A stretch of DNA of 64,000 nt from contig JANVCC010000071.1 in the NCBI GenBank assembly GCA_025345505.1, forward strand, positions 456,187-520,186, in the 5' to 3' direction. This document shows, piece after piece, positions 1-18,325 of this stretch. How positions within the stretch are numbered: position 1 is the first letter of the stretch; every line of letters begins with the position of its first letter. A program made the translations under genes and the position numbers. Source of the stretch: Todiramphus chloris collaris. Taxonomy: Eukaryota > Chordata > Aves > Coraciiformes > Alcedinidae. Below the pieces are notes generated by a model, which ran no database searches, was not told the DNA's origin, and saw only the letters and a list, made by a program, of their open reading frames with translations.

Positions 1-1039
1 TGGCATAAACCAACCCTGGTTCCTCCGTAGCCTTCCCCCTGTAGCCGGAGGGGCTCGCTGCCTCTGCCGGCCCTGCTGCTGCTCTGGGAAAAAGCTGCGA
101 TTCCTGTCGAGCCGGCGGGGAAAACCCCGGCGCAGGGATGCGGGGACTTTGCCTGTGGTTTTCGTGGGTGGGAGCAGCTCCGGCAAGCAGGCAGCTGAGT
201 CAGCGGGCGGAGGACGGCTGCGATGCTGCCCCGGCTTGTTGGGGTGCACGGCTGCTTCCCGGCACTCCGGCAGAGCTCTGGCACTGCCGTGCAAAGGGGG
301 GGGGTCCCTGAAGATGCTGCTGGGCCAAGCTGTGCTGGTTGGAGTAAAACCAAAGCAAGGTGCTGCTGGGGACCGTGTGTGTGTCCCCAAGGTGCTCAGG
401 GTCTTGCTGGCACAGCACAGGTCCCATAACCTGGGGACGAGCAGGTTCCTGTGCTCCTGGGCACCCATCAGTGCCAACTCACTGCTCCCTGGGGTGCAAC
501 TGGTGTGAACCCAGCATCCGACTGGTTGCAGAGGCTCTGAATTTGGGCAGCGCATCAACCCCGTCCCCAGCACCGGGACAGCGAGGCAGCCCCATTTGGG
601 CAAAATCCAGACTCATCATCACCAACCACCCCCGTCCTGCAAACAGACCAGCCCCCCGCGCCCCCGTCATGAGTGTTTTGGGGCGAGCTGCTCCCCGCAG
701 GGCTCAGCCCGGCGGGGCTGGGGGAAGGCGGTGCTTGTTCTGGGAGCTGGATGGGTGCCCGGGCCAGGAGGCAGCAGCCTCGCAGCTAATCCCTGGCCCT
801 CGCAAGGCTGCGCCGGCACCGGCACATTCTGTCCCTGCCAGCGCCGGGGAGGCCAAGAGCTTCGCGTGTCAACCTCCCCGCGACACGGCCACGCTGGCCC
901 CACGCCATCCACCCTGTGCCGGAGGACGACAGCCGGATGGGAAGAGCTGGGGGGAAGGAGCAGACATCCCCCCCCAAGATGTTGCAGAGAGGGGCTGCAG
1001 GGCCATGAAGTGCAGTGGGGGGGGGGGTTGCCCAAACAC

Positions 1040-1101
1040 CCTGCAGAGCCAAGAGGTTCAGCAAGGAGGTCCCAGAATCCTGCAGAGCCAAGAGGTTCAG
1101 C
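1040..1101. repeat. Two-copy 23-bp direct repeat
   Basis: The same 23 bases, containing GCAGAGCCAAGAGGTTCAGC, occur at 1040-1062 and again at 1079-1101, a spacing of 39 bp. The bases between the copies are unrelated, so this is a short local duplication. No function is suggested. Confidence 0.75.
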
Positions 1102-1889
1102 GGGGGGCCCAGCACCCTGTTGACTGGGGCGGAAGGGTCCTACCCTTTGGGGGCTGAAGGGTCAGAAGGAGCAGCGAGAGGAGCAGAGCCAGCAGTCCAG
1201 CGTTTCCATGCCCCTGTCAAGAGGCAGATTTTGCCGGGTGGTCTGGGAAGTGTTTTCCAACGCATGGGGCCAAGAGCTATAAATAGTCCCAGCACTGTAA
1301 TTGCGTAATCCATCTCCTCTCCAGCTTGGGTATCTGTGCCATGGCCAGCATCAGGCACGGGGCCATCTGGGCTCTGCAGACCCCCAAGGAGCCCCCATGT
1401 GCCCTAAACACACACACACCCCCCTCCAATAAACAGAACAGCCCGTGCTGTTCAATAAGGACTTTGGAGCAGGGAAGATAAACAGCAAGAGGTTGGAGGG
1501 AGCACCGGCAGCACTGCCAGAGGTTGTGAAAGTCCTTCCTGGGGGTGTCTGCACCTCGCCCCAGCTCCAGATACCCAGACAAGGTATTTTTAGCCCTGCC
1601 GGGATTCAAAAGCGCAGCCCTTTGCTGGCAAGGGACCCAGACTGGCCGTGCCCCCCTGTCTGCTTTTAGGAGAAAAACCTGGAGGCATTTGCAAGAATTC
1701 CTGCTGGAAAGATCCTGCCCACGTGGGAACTGGGAGCAGTGCCCACCGGCGTTGGGTTCCCCAGCTGTCACCATCACAGCGTGACTTGCTGTCCCAGAAA
1801 GGTACAGGGGGACAGATCGGGTGCGTGGTGGCTCTCCTCCCCCTCCAGCCCAGTTCAAGGAGGACAGGGAACTGTTTGAGAGTCCAGCG

Positions 1890-2322
1890 CAGAGCCACAG
1901 AGACGAGTAAAGGAGTGGAGCATCTCCCTGCTGAGGAAAGGCCGAGGGAGCTGGGGCTCTGGAGCCTGGAGGAGAGTGAGGGGTGACCTCAGTGGTGTTT
2001 GTAAATATGTAAAGGGCGAGTGTCAGGAGATGGAGCCAGGCTCTGCTCAGGGACAGCCAGGGACAGGACAAGGGGCAACGGGTGCAAGCTGGAGCATAGG
2101 AGGTTCAATGTAAACATAAGGAGAAACTTTTTCACTGCGAGGGTGCCAGAGCCTGGCCCAGGCTGCCCAGAGGGGCTGTGGAGTCTCCTCTGGAGACATT
2201 CAGAACCCGCCTGGACACGTTCCTGGGTGACCTGCTCTAGGTGATCCTGCTCTGGCAGGGGGGGGTTGGACTCGAGCTTTCAAGGTCCCTCCCAACCCCA
2301 AACATTCTGTAGTTCTGGGGAT
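1890..2322 (+). mobile_element. CR1 LINE, 5'-truncated, plus orientation
   Basis: This is the 3' part of a chicken-repeat-1 non-LTR retrotransposon. It shows the familiar block with a polymorphic interval of about 430 bp: the segment around GAGAAACTTTTTCACTG, then GCCCAGGCTGCCCAGAGG, then GGTTGGACTCGA, ending close to the terminal ATTCTG octamer remnant. CR1 copies are typically cut short at the 5' end, as here, and carry no poly-A tail. A closely similar copy in the same orientation lies at about 29,870-30,258. No reverse transcriptase frame is present. Confidence 0.9.
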
Positions 2323-3569
2323 AAGCAGCCCCTTGTGCAGCTGGGGCAGGTGACCAGGGTCTGACTGGCAGTCCCCGGCCATCTCCACGGCTCAGCGTTT
2401 GCCAGCGCAGAATGGAGCCCTTGTGCTGTGCTGCGGAGAGGCAGAGGTTGCCTGGGGGGGATGCTGATCACAGGGTTTCCTTTGGAGGCATCTTCCATCA
2501 GCTCGCTGTGGTTCCCACCTTCTTTGATGTCACCAAGAAGCCCCAGAGCAGCTGAACCACGAGGCCACGCAGCAGCAGCCACCGCTACCACCAGATCTGG
2601 GCACGCAGCTCCTCGAACCAGGATGCCAACACATTCACTGCGAGGCCAGTTAGCCCTCTTCTGAGGATGATCCCTCAGCGTGGCCAGGGGTGACAAATAA
2701 AAAAAAAAAAAAAAAGTCATATCTGAATAAAGGTTGTACAAGCACCAGGCAGGTAAACATGGGGCTGAGTTATCTCACTGGGCTGTGGACGAGTGCCGGG
2801 AGCACGTGCCACGGCCCTGAGCAGCTCAGCAAACAATGGCGGGGGGGGGGGGGGGAGAAGGCATCACATTCCAGCAGTAATATTTTTAAACAGCACAGTC
2901 TCTGGAAGACATAACTAAAGCCCTGAGTCAAGCCCTGCTTTGCACGTGCCAAGATCTGCTGCACTCAGCAGAGCTGCTGGGCAAAGAAATACCCTTAAAA
3001 ACCCAAATCCCACCCCAAGGAAGCAGAGCAAGGAGCCTCCCTGCCTGTCCCGCAGCTATTCCTAGCTGGCACAGTGTGGGACTGGTCCCAGCCCTCCTCG
3101 GGAATGGCTGAGCCAGCACAGGAGTGTCCCCGCTTCCACTGGCACCTGCCAGGCTGTGCCAGGCTGGGGGGATGGAGGAGAATGTGTCTCTCCTCCAACA
3201 GCTGGGACACAAATAGGAAGTGAGGGTGGAAAAAACCCAACAGGCTCTCTGGGAGCCTCACTCAGTGGGTGATGGGAAAAGGGTCAAACCCCGGTGGAGG
3301 TGGAGGAGATGGAGGCACAGCGCAGAGCATCACTCTCAGCCCTCACTGGGAAAGCCCAGGCAGGGCAGGGGGGCTCTGAGATCAAGGGATCAATCCTGCT
3401 GGGGAGCAGCGCTAGCTGACCCAGTTAATGCCAGCACAAAGTGGGACTGGATGCAGCGTGGAGCTGGGTACCTGTGGGGCGATGAAGGGGAAGGAGAATT
3501 CCTGCATCCCGACAGCCAGGGGAGCTGCAGGGCGCTGGGAAGCAGAAAGAGAACAAGAGAAACCAACAT

Positions 3570-4934
3570 CCGAGCATCAAGAATTTATTTGGAACAAAAA
3601 TTCCCCAACAAAAAGTTGTACAAAAAAAAAGAAGAGACAAGAGTGGTCATTACAAAAAGTGTTCACAGATTGAAAGAAAAAAAGAAAAGTCATCTGAGCA
3701 ATCCGCAGCGAGCAGAGCGCGGCCCCAGCGCGGAGGCGAAGGCTCGCTTGGCTTTGGAGGCACGTGGGGAAGCGAGCGGCCCCCCCAGGCAGGATTGTCT
3801 CAGTGAGGGAATGCAAAGGTCCTCAGCACCCAAACTTCAGAGTGAGCAGGTTCAGCCCTCGGCTCCCACGCTCGAGCAGTCCTTGCTACAGCGCCCGGCT
3901 CACCGGTTCTCGCGCTGGGAAGCGCAGGCTGCTGCTGCGTCCTCACCGCGCCAGGGCCACCGGCCCCTCTATGGGTACAGGATCAAGCCCATCCTGAGTA
4001 GGATTCTTGGCCCTGAAGGACTCATTTCAACTCCACTTCTCTCCTCTAGTATTTGTGGCTGCCACCAGCCTCAGCCAGAGCTTCCTTCTCATCTCCTTGG
4101 CCACCAGGGAGATGCCAGAGCCATGGTTCCAACACCCCTGCAGTGGTACCACACTTTGGGGGTTGGTTTCAGCCCCATCGCAGAGGAGGCACGAGCACGT
4201 CGTGCAGGTGTGGTGCTAACGCACCAGGAACCATCGGTCTTGCTCTTGGTAAACAGCACCAAAAAGCTGCCACAGATGGTAAATTCCAAGTCCCCTGCCT
4301 GTGGAATCCTTTACCGTTCGGGTAGACTAGCTCAAACCATTCCCCTGCAGGCATCACCAGGCTTGTGGCAAAGATTTTCATCAGTGGATGAAGTTTCTGC
4401 TTCAACTGGACAGAAAGAGACCTTTTACAGTCGTAGGGAGCTGCAGTTCCGGTGAGCTACTGCCAGAGAAGGGCTGCACCTGCATCAGCATGGGCCTCAA
4501 ATCCAACCAAAATCAAAATATTCTCTAGAAATCCTGAGAAGTATCTCCAAGCTCCTGTTTTCCATGACAGGAGTTGCCAGAGCACGGCCCCTGCAGGCAA
4601 GGGGAGAGCACATATCCCCCCTTTGAGCCCCCAAATACCGGGGCAGTTATTAACCCTCTGCATCCTGCCCGGCCACACACAGAGCTGCTCCATGCCACGG
4701 GGTCTCGCGTGTTCTCCTACCATGCCCGAGTCCACAACACCAGGCTCGGTGTCAGTCCATGGGACAGTCACGACAAGAGTAGTTGAGGGCCACAAGTGGA
4801 GCCAGGGTCTTGGCGTTGCAGGAGCTCTGGTCTTGTGGCTGCCACGTCTTCATTTCCAGACCGAAGCGCTGCGAGGGTGCAAGCTTCCATCCCAAGGGAT
4901 CGCCACATCGTCAACCGTGTCGGATGCTCTTCGC
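3570..4934 (-). other. ARRDC2: ARRDC2 3' UTR and poly-A site
   Basis: On the minus strand the DNA after the ARRDC2 stop codon (4935-4937) runs without splice signals to an AATAAA signal at 3584-3589. Cleavage is expected near 3565-3575, giving a 3' UTR of about 1.36 kb. A 411-codon open frame on the opposite strand across this stretch starts at GTG and resembles nothing I know. I treat it as chance. Confidence 0.6.
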
Positions 4935-12955
<8,021 letters not shown>

Positions 12956-13220
12956 CGGGGATGAGCCGGCAGCAGCGGTACAGGAAGGTCTGGTAGGCTG
13001 TGTAGTCACGGTAGATGATGTTGAGCCCCACGCTGCAGGTCTCCAGCCAGTGCGTGGCAGCCCGCCCGCGAGCGTACACCTCCAGCGCCCGCAGCCGCAG
13101 CGCGCCCCGGAGCTCCAGCCGCAGCCGGCCGTGCAGCAGCTCCCCGCTGCTGTAGGCTCCCCACGCTCGCCCATCCTCCAGCTCCAGCACCAAGCTCCTC
13201 ACACGGCCCGGGGGTTGCAT
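12956..13220 (-). CDS. ARRDC2: Alternative first coding exon of ARRDC2
   Basis: ATG at 13220 opens MQPPGRVRSLVLELEDG, followed by YSSGELLHG, LRLRALEVYARG and THWLE. This is the same fold segment as ARRDC2 exon 1, the first strands of an alpha-arrestin N domain. The exon ends at a consensus donor (GTAAGG, GT at 12954-12955) in phase 1, exactly like main exon 1. It can therefore splice to exon 2 at 7341, giving 401 aa. From memory, human ARRDC2 also has an isoform of about this length with a different N terminus. The [10 protein letters not shown] motif of the main exon is replaced by THWLETCSVG, so the two isoforms should differ in the first arrestin strands while sharing the C domain and both PPxY motifs. 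The alternative, an orphan exon of a lost tandem paralogue, is less likely. Confidence 0.75.
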
Positions 13221-14670
13221 CCCTGCTGGCCAGGCTTATCCCTCAGCTTCAGGAGGCTGGTTCCAGCCTGGGCCGAGGTGAGAGGGACAGGGAGCTGGGC
13301 AGCCCTCCAAGGAGGGGAGGAAAGAGCAAAGGCCACTCTGAGGTCCCCTAATTTATCCTAATTTATCCCTGCCCCAAACGGGTCCAACCCTGCAGGCCTG
13401 ATCTTCCCCGGGCTTGGACTGTAGCGTTGACCTCCTGCATACGAGGCCGGTGCTGTGCCGAGGATGGGGCCGCGGAGACGAGTTACGTGTTTTTAAACCG
13501 ATCAAGAAATGGCATGACTTCATCTTATCTCTGAGTCACAGATGCCGTCGACGTGCAACTGGTACGTGCTGGTGTCTCCGTCGGCAGGGAGGGGTGTCAC
13601 ACACCACCGACCGTGACGGCAGATCTCACTGCGGGAACCAAGGAACGACTGTTCGGCCTTCCTGGCTCAGCCATTCCCGGGGCATCGCTGGAAGGGGTGC
13701 AGAGTTGTTCAGAAAGCAAAGACCTGTACCCCAGTTGTACTTTCTGTCTCTGAAGCTGCATCAAAATCCACATGGAAGAGAAAGTGAAGAAGCACAGGGA
13801 CCTTTCCCCAGCCATCTGGTTCCACCAGAAGAGGGATGTTCACCATTTACCCCCAGCAAACCGTGGTTGTTTCAGCAGCAGTATAGGTGGCAATGCCACC
13901 TCGGGGCCACATAAAACTAGCAGGGCAGACTCGTAGCAGTTGCAAGTCCCTGTTACTACACCAGATGATGCAACTGAGGGGTTTGACTCAAGGTGTCTGC
14001 AACGTACCGGTGTAAGATACTGATGTGAGGTGCCCACGTGCATCTGCAAACTTCAGTATGTGGCTTTTTTGAAGGCCACACAGAGCAAAGACTGTCCCTT
14101 TCCCAAGGGATGGGGAGTCACATCCCAAGAGGAAAGCACGAGGGCTCACACAATGGGTTAGCAAACCTATGCTCAAATGCTTTGGTGCTGGTGCCCAGCT
14201 TGTGTGAGTCAAGCCCATCTGCAGGGAGAGGCTGAGAAGAGCTCGTGCAGCGGCAGCTGCTCCTGCTCGCTCGGCCTCCCAGGGGAGGGGGCTGACCAGC
14301 CCACACTGATCCCTCTTTAAAATCCCTCTATTCCAAACAGAGTTAGTGCAAGCTCAGCATTCAGGAAACCCACGTGAGTTACCAGCTCCACAAAAACAGG
14401 CGGCTCACCTCTAGGAAAACCGCCCACTCATCATGAGCCTGGAGGGCCACCTCCCTGCCCGACTGTTCACTGACCTGTAGTTTCCGGCCTTGACACCAAA
14501 ATCCAAACAGATAATAAGGGAATATTCCAGCCCACACAGTCCTGACAGTGCCTCTCACTTTGCTTCTGAGCTCTTGCCCTTTCTCTGAGCTTCTCCCCAC
14601 CCCACCTGCCTGCCCAGAGGCAGCTGGTGGATCTCGCAATCCAGAGAGATGTCACCCACACCTTTGGGCT
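13221..14670. other. Spacer between ARRDC2 upstream exon and SAXO5
   Basis: No coding exon or CR1 element could be supported here. A duplicated CCTAATTTATCC-type string lies at about 13,345-13,370. The promoter of the upstream ARRDC2 exon must lie within or near 13,221-13,500, but I see no strong CpG island or TATA box. Confidence 0.5.
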
Positions 14671-14679
14671 GATCTCCTG

Positions 14680-17178
14680 GTGTTTATTCTTGCTGTCACA
14701 ACACCTTCTTGTCTCCTTGTGAAATTCAAGAAGTAAATGTTCCCTGTAATAAGGTGTAGGCAGCCACGGTGACTTCTGGGCGGTCACTGAAGAAGGGAGA
14801 AGATGATGGTGTGAGGAGCCCCTTCCTCTGAGGACTGTATCCTCTCAGTTTGCCCAGGGCACGCAGCTCACTTGGGAGTTTGCCCTTTGGATTTCTGATG
14901 GGCGTAAGGACTTAGGCGTGAACTCATCTTCCTGCTCAGTCTCGAAGAGGTCCTGTGCCCTCCAGGGTAGCCCCAGATGTGAGCATTTGATCTGAGGAGA
15001 GAGAAGAGCTTTCAGTGCATGGGGAAGAGGCAGGTGGTAACGCGGAACCGGGCAGCTCCTACATCTGAGCTCCATGTTGCTACCTGAGGGGTCGCCCCCT
15101 GGGCAGCCACAGTCTGTCCCTGCCTGCATCCTCCTTCTCTGGCAGATGCACAACCTACTCTGTTGGTGGTGCAAAAAGATGTTGATGCTGTCTGGACACC
15201 TCTAGCAACACCAGTTTGCCTCCTCTGATCCTCTGTGGAGCATCACGATCACCCTCCCCTCCCTCCAACATTCCTTGGCTTAGGGATTTGGTTCCTCGTC
15301 CTTCCTCTCCCTCCAAAGCTTTTTCTCAGCAGTGACTCTGCTCCACACAGAGCATTCACCTGGGACTGGAGGCAGACAGGATTTGAGGCATTGCTGTCCC
15401 ATCTCGAGATGCTCAAGAGCACTCACCAAAACTGGTGATGTTAACAGGGAGGCAACAGCTTTGCTGGGTGTAATCCCACTTCCCCAAGCCTGCCCGTGGT
15501 AAAGCCAAGCCCAGTAAGGCTGTACCTGCTGCAGCACATCTTCAGAGAGTCATCGTTTCTGCTGTCTGTGTGGGACCAGCATGGCCTGCGTGGTTGTGAC
15601 AGAACTTTCATCTGCTGACAGATGGAAATGAAATAAAAAATAAATTCAAGCCGGTAAATTAGGAGGCAACATCAGAAAAGCTTTGTAGTTCGACTGGCAG
15701 TCGGAGAGCTGCGTGCATTCCATTACCAAGAGAAGACGACAAGCTTTGCTGTCAGCTCTTGGCTGAAAAACATTGCCCAGACAGAAAACAGTTCTCAGGG
15801 TGAGGAGGTAGATGAAGATATTCACGTGGCAGTTACAGGAATATCACTCCATATGCTAGTTATGGAGCTGCTCCAGAAGTTTGGGGCCAAGGAAAAAATT
15901 AATTCAACTGTGATCTGTTCCACATTTAGCAAAAGAAATGGTTTAAAAGCAGGTACAGGGCATGAAGGGCTCTCTCTCTTAGCTGCAGAGTTCTGGCCAT
16001 TGGAAACAGGAGGCAATGTCAGAGGAGGATTTTCATAATGCCTTGCGTGAGCCGCCCTAACCACATCCCTTCCTGAGGTTGCATAAGCACAGCTTTTGAT
16101 CAAAATCCTCTCCTTCCTCCCAAATACGAACTTCTAAAAACAAATGTATCAAGGGAGAAAGACCAAGCCACTGCTTCACGTCCCACAGATCACCAACGTC
16201 ACCTGAACACGCTGAGCCTTGCCGTGCGCTGGCAGGGAATGCCTACGGCTGGTGCAGGCATCACAGTGGCTGCTGAGCGAGACGTCACTCGGAGAGGTGA
16301 AAGTGCCTGGGATTAGGAGCTGCTGTGATAACCAGCAGCAGCAGCAGGCGTGGGGCTGAGCATAGCTGTCCTGCCTGGTCTGGGGGTAACAGTCCCATTT
16401 TACTAAAGACGCAATGCTGCACCTTCCTGCCATCTCCAACCCCAGATGCCTGGACCGCCTCCTTCCCCAGAGCGCCAGGTACTGCTGACCACTGCACAGC
16501 AGGAGGAGCAGCTCAGCAGGCTTCGTACAGCACCAGGACAGTCTGAGCAGCGTGGCCTTACTGTGGCAGTTGAAGGGGACGTGGCTGTCGCGGTGGCTCT
16601 TGCTGACTGCCATCACCCTCTGGCTCTGGTGGGGCGGCCGACAGTCCTCCTGCTGCACTGTGCTGAAGGAAAGGGAGCCTGGACTCTCACCTCCCAAGCA
16701 GATGTTGGTGTTTCTGAAGTAGGAGTCAGGCTTTGGTGGGAGGTTCCACCTGTGAGGCTGGAGGACACACGAGCTGCTGCTGCAACAGAAGCAGGCTGTA
16801 GCTGCGAGAGGCACCGTGTTGCACATGACACCCTGAGCAGACCAGGGCAGGAAGAAAGGATGGCAGCATCAGCTTTAGGTGCCAGAGTTCTGTACATAAG
16901 AGAGAGTCTCCCTGAGAAACACCCACAGAGCAAAGCCGGAACAGACCTCTGGGTAGGAGAGCTGCGGGGCGGTTGCGTGTTCCTTGTCATAGGCTCTGCA
17001 AGACACCAGGTACAAGATGCTTAACGAGCAACGTTCATCAGAAAAAGGAGTTCCTGGGGTGCCCACTGGGTTCTTCTCCTGATACCTGTGTCTTCTCTTG
17101 TCTGAGGCACTGTAGGTGTACTTCTGCTCGCTCACAAATTCACTGCTTCTGGGATCCCCAAATTTGATGGCAGATGTG
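14680..17178 (-). CDS. SAXO5: SAXO5 (TEX45/C19orf45), stabilizer of axonemal microtubules 5, partial
   Basis: Minus-strand exons with agreeing phases: 17086-17178, 16947-16995, 16691-16832 (5' edge less sure), 16562-16657, 16203-16402 and 14872-14991. The first reads IKFGD then SEQKYTY, and the next continues AYDKEHATA. This matches the human SVQLGD / CSEQKQAY / YDKAQATA series that I remember. Later exons contain NTNICLG, SHVPFNCH, DCYPQTRQDSYAQPH, CSHLGL and DEFTPKSL, the spaced SH/LG and DEF motifs of SAXO-type microtubule inner proteins. An AATAAA signal at 14683-14688 marks the 3' end; the terminal exon near 14,690-14,790 is unresolved. In human the gene lies head to head with PEX11G, as here. 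The family binds axonemal microtubules in cilia and sperm flagella. N-terminal exons upstream of 17,178 were not found, so the model is partial. Confidence 0.8.
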
Positions 17179-17799
17179 CTGAAGGGGAGCCAAGAGAGCT
17201 ACGGAACAGCCACGTAAAGCACCATCCCTTTGCTTCCCCTCTCTGTCTTTCCATCCGTCCGGTTTTCCCTTACACAGATCCCACCCCTGTCAGGACAGAA
17301 CTGATCCTCCCCAGGTCATGCCAGGTGGGCTCCATTCCCGCTCAAACTGGGCCGTCCCTCCCTGGTAACAGTGGGAACACATCCTGCCAACAGAGATAGA
17401 AATGAGCAGCGTTACTTCTAAAAACACTCTATTTAGCCTTGCAAGGAAATATTAAACGACTTTGAAGCTGCAATCTCAAGACAGCTGCTCTTTTAGCATT
17501 TTAGTACTCCTGAGTCTACTTCATATAATGAAATGGCAAAGCCTGCACCATCGGATTGCCGCGAGGTGGGCTGCAGCCCTGCGGCAGACAGACACGGGGC
17601 ATCAGAAGTGAGGTGGGTATGGTGCAGAAACTGCCGCAGCTGCACAGAAGACAGCTGGAAAAGCTGTCCAGCAAAGCCTGGCTGGCTAGTGGCTCCAGTG
17701 AACGCTGTTAGCCTGCTTTACCAGCGTCAGATTGATTTACTTCGCTATTAAAAGAGAAAGCGAAGTATCCAAATAGGTCAAATAGCTTTAACTGCTGGC

Positions 17800-18325
17800 A
17801 GCGCGACTGAACCAAGCTCCGGAACCCCCTCCCCGGTGCGCGGGCACCGACAGAGCGGGCTGTTAAAGCAGCTCACCCCTGGGCCAGGGCCGGGACCCGG
17901 CACCGGGCCGCATCCCACGGGCAGGGCACGAGGAGCTGCAGGAGGACGGGGGGAGCCTCATCTTCTCCCTGTCCCCACGGGGAACGTTATCTGCCCGTTT
18001 CCCGGCCGTGGGGGGGGTGTCTCCGCAGGGGCTGAGGGGCCAGGGGATGCTCGCCCTGGTCGCCGAGGTGAGGACGCGGCCGCGGGGCTGCGGGGGCACA
18101 ACCGCGGCCCCGGCTGCAGGGGCCTCTCTGGAGAGGCCGGCCGCGTTTCCCGGCCGTTTCCCCGCCGTGCCCCCGAGCCCAGCTCAGCCCCTGCCCGCCG
18201 CGGCCCGGGTCCGGGGGGAGGCCGCAGCAGCGCCGGTCTCGTCTCCATGGCGACGGCCGCGCCCGCCCGGCCTTTCCCGGCAAGCCCCGCGGCGCCGCTG
18301 ACGTCAGAGCGGCGGGAGCGTCGCC
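17800..18325. promoter_or_regulatory. Shared CpG-island promoter of SAXO5 and PEX11G
   Basis: A dense CpG island separates the SAXO5 side (minus) from the PEX11G start codon (18,326, plus). A perfect CRE palindrome, TGACGTCA, lies at 18299-18306, only 20 bp before the PEX11G ATG, and GC boxes surround it. The head-to-head arrangement suggests a bidirectional promoter. The island continues through PEX11G exons 1-3. Distance to the true SAXO5 start is unknown because its first exons were not found. Confidence 0.7.

Larger units (their letters stand above)
1..3570. other. Gene-poor left flank
   Basis: I see no exon here that I can support on either strand. The sequence is GC-rich with short C and G runs, a CR1 copy at about 1,890-2,322, a 16-base A run near 2,700 and a long G run near 2,838. 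Long open frames exist, but they lack family similarity and mostly begin at non-ATG codons in GC-rich DNA. The region lies beyond the 3' end of ARRDC2. Confidence 0.6.

Noticed and set aside
3220..4455. A 411-codon open frame on the plus strand near ARRDC2
   Set aside because: It begins at GTG, overlaps the ARRDC2 3' UTR on the opposite strand, and contains no recognisable domain. It is probably a chance frame.
12956..13220. A separate, truncated ARRDC paralogue
   Set aside because: No further arrestin exons exist between it and ARRDC2. Its donor phase equals that of ARRDC2 exon 1, so an alternative ARRDC2 first exon is simpler.
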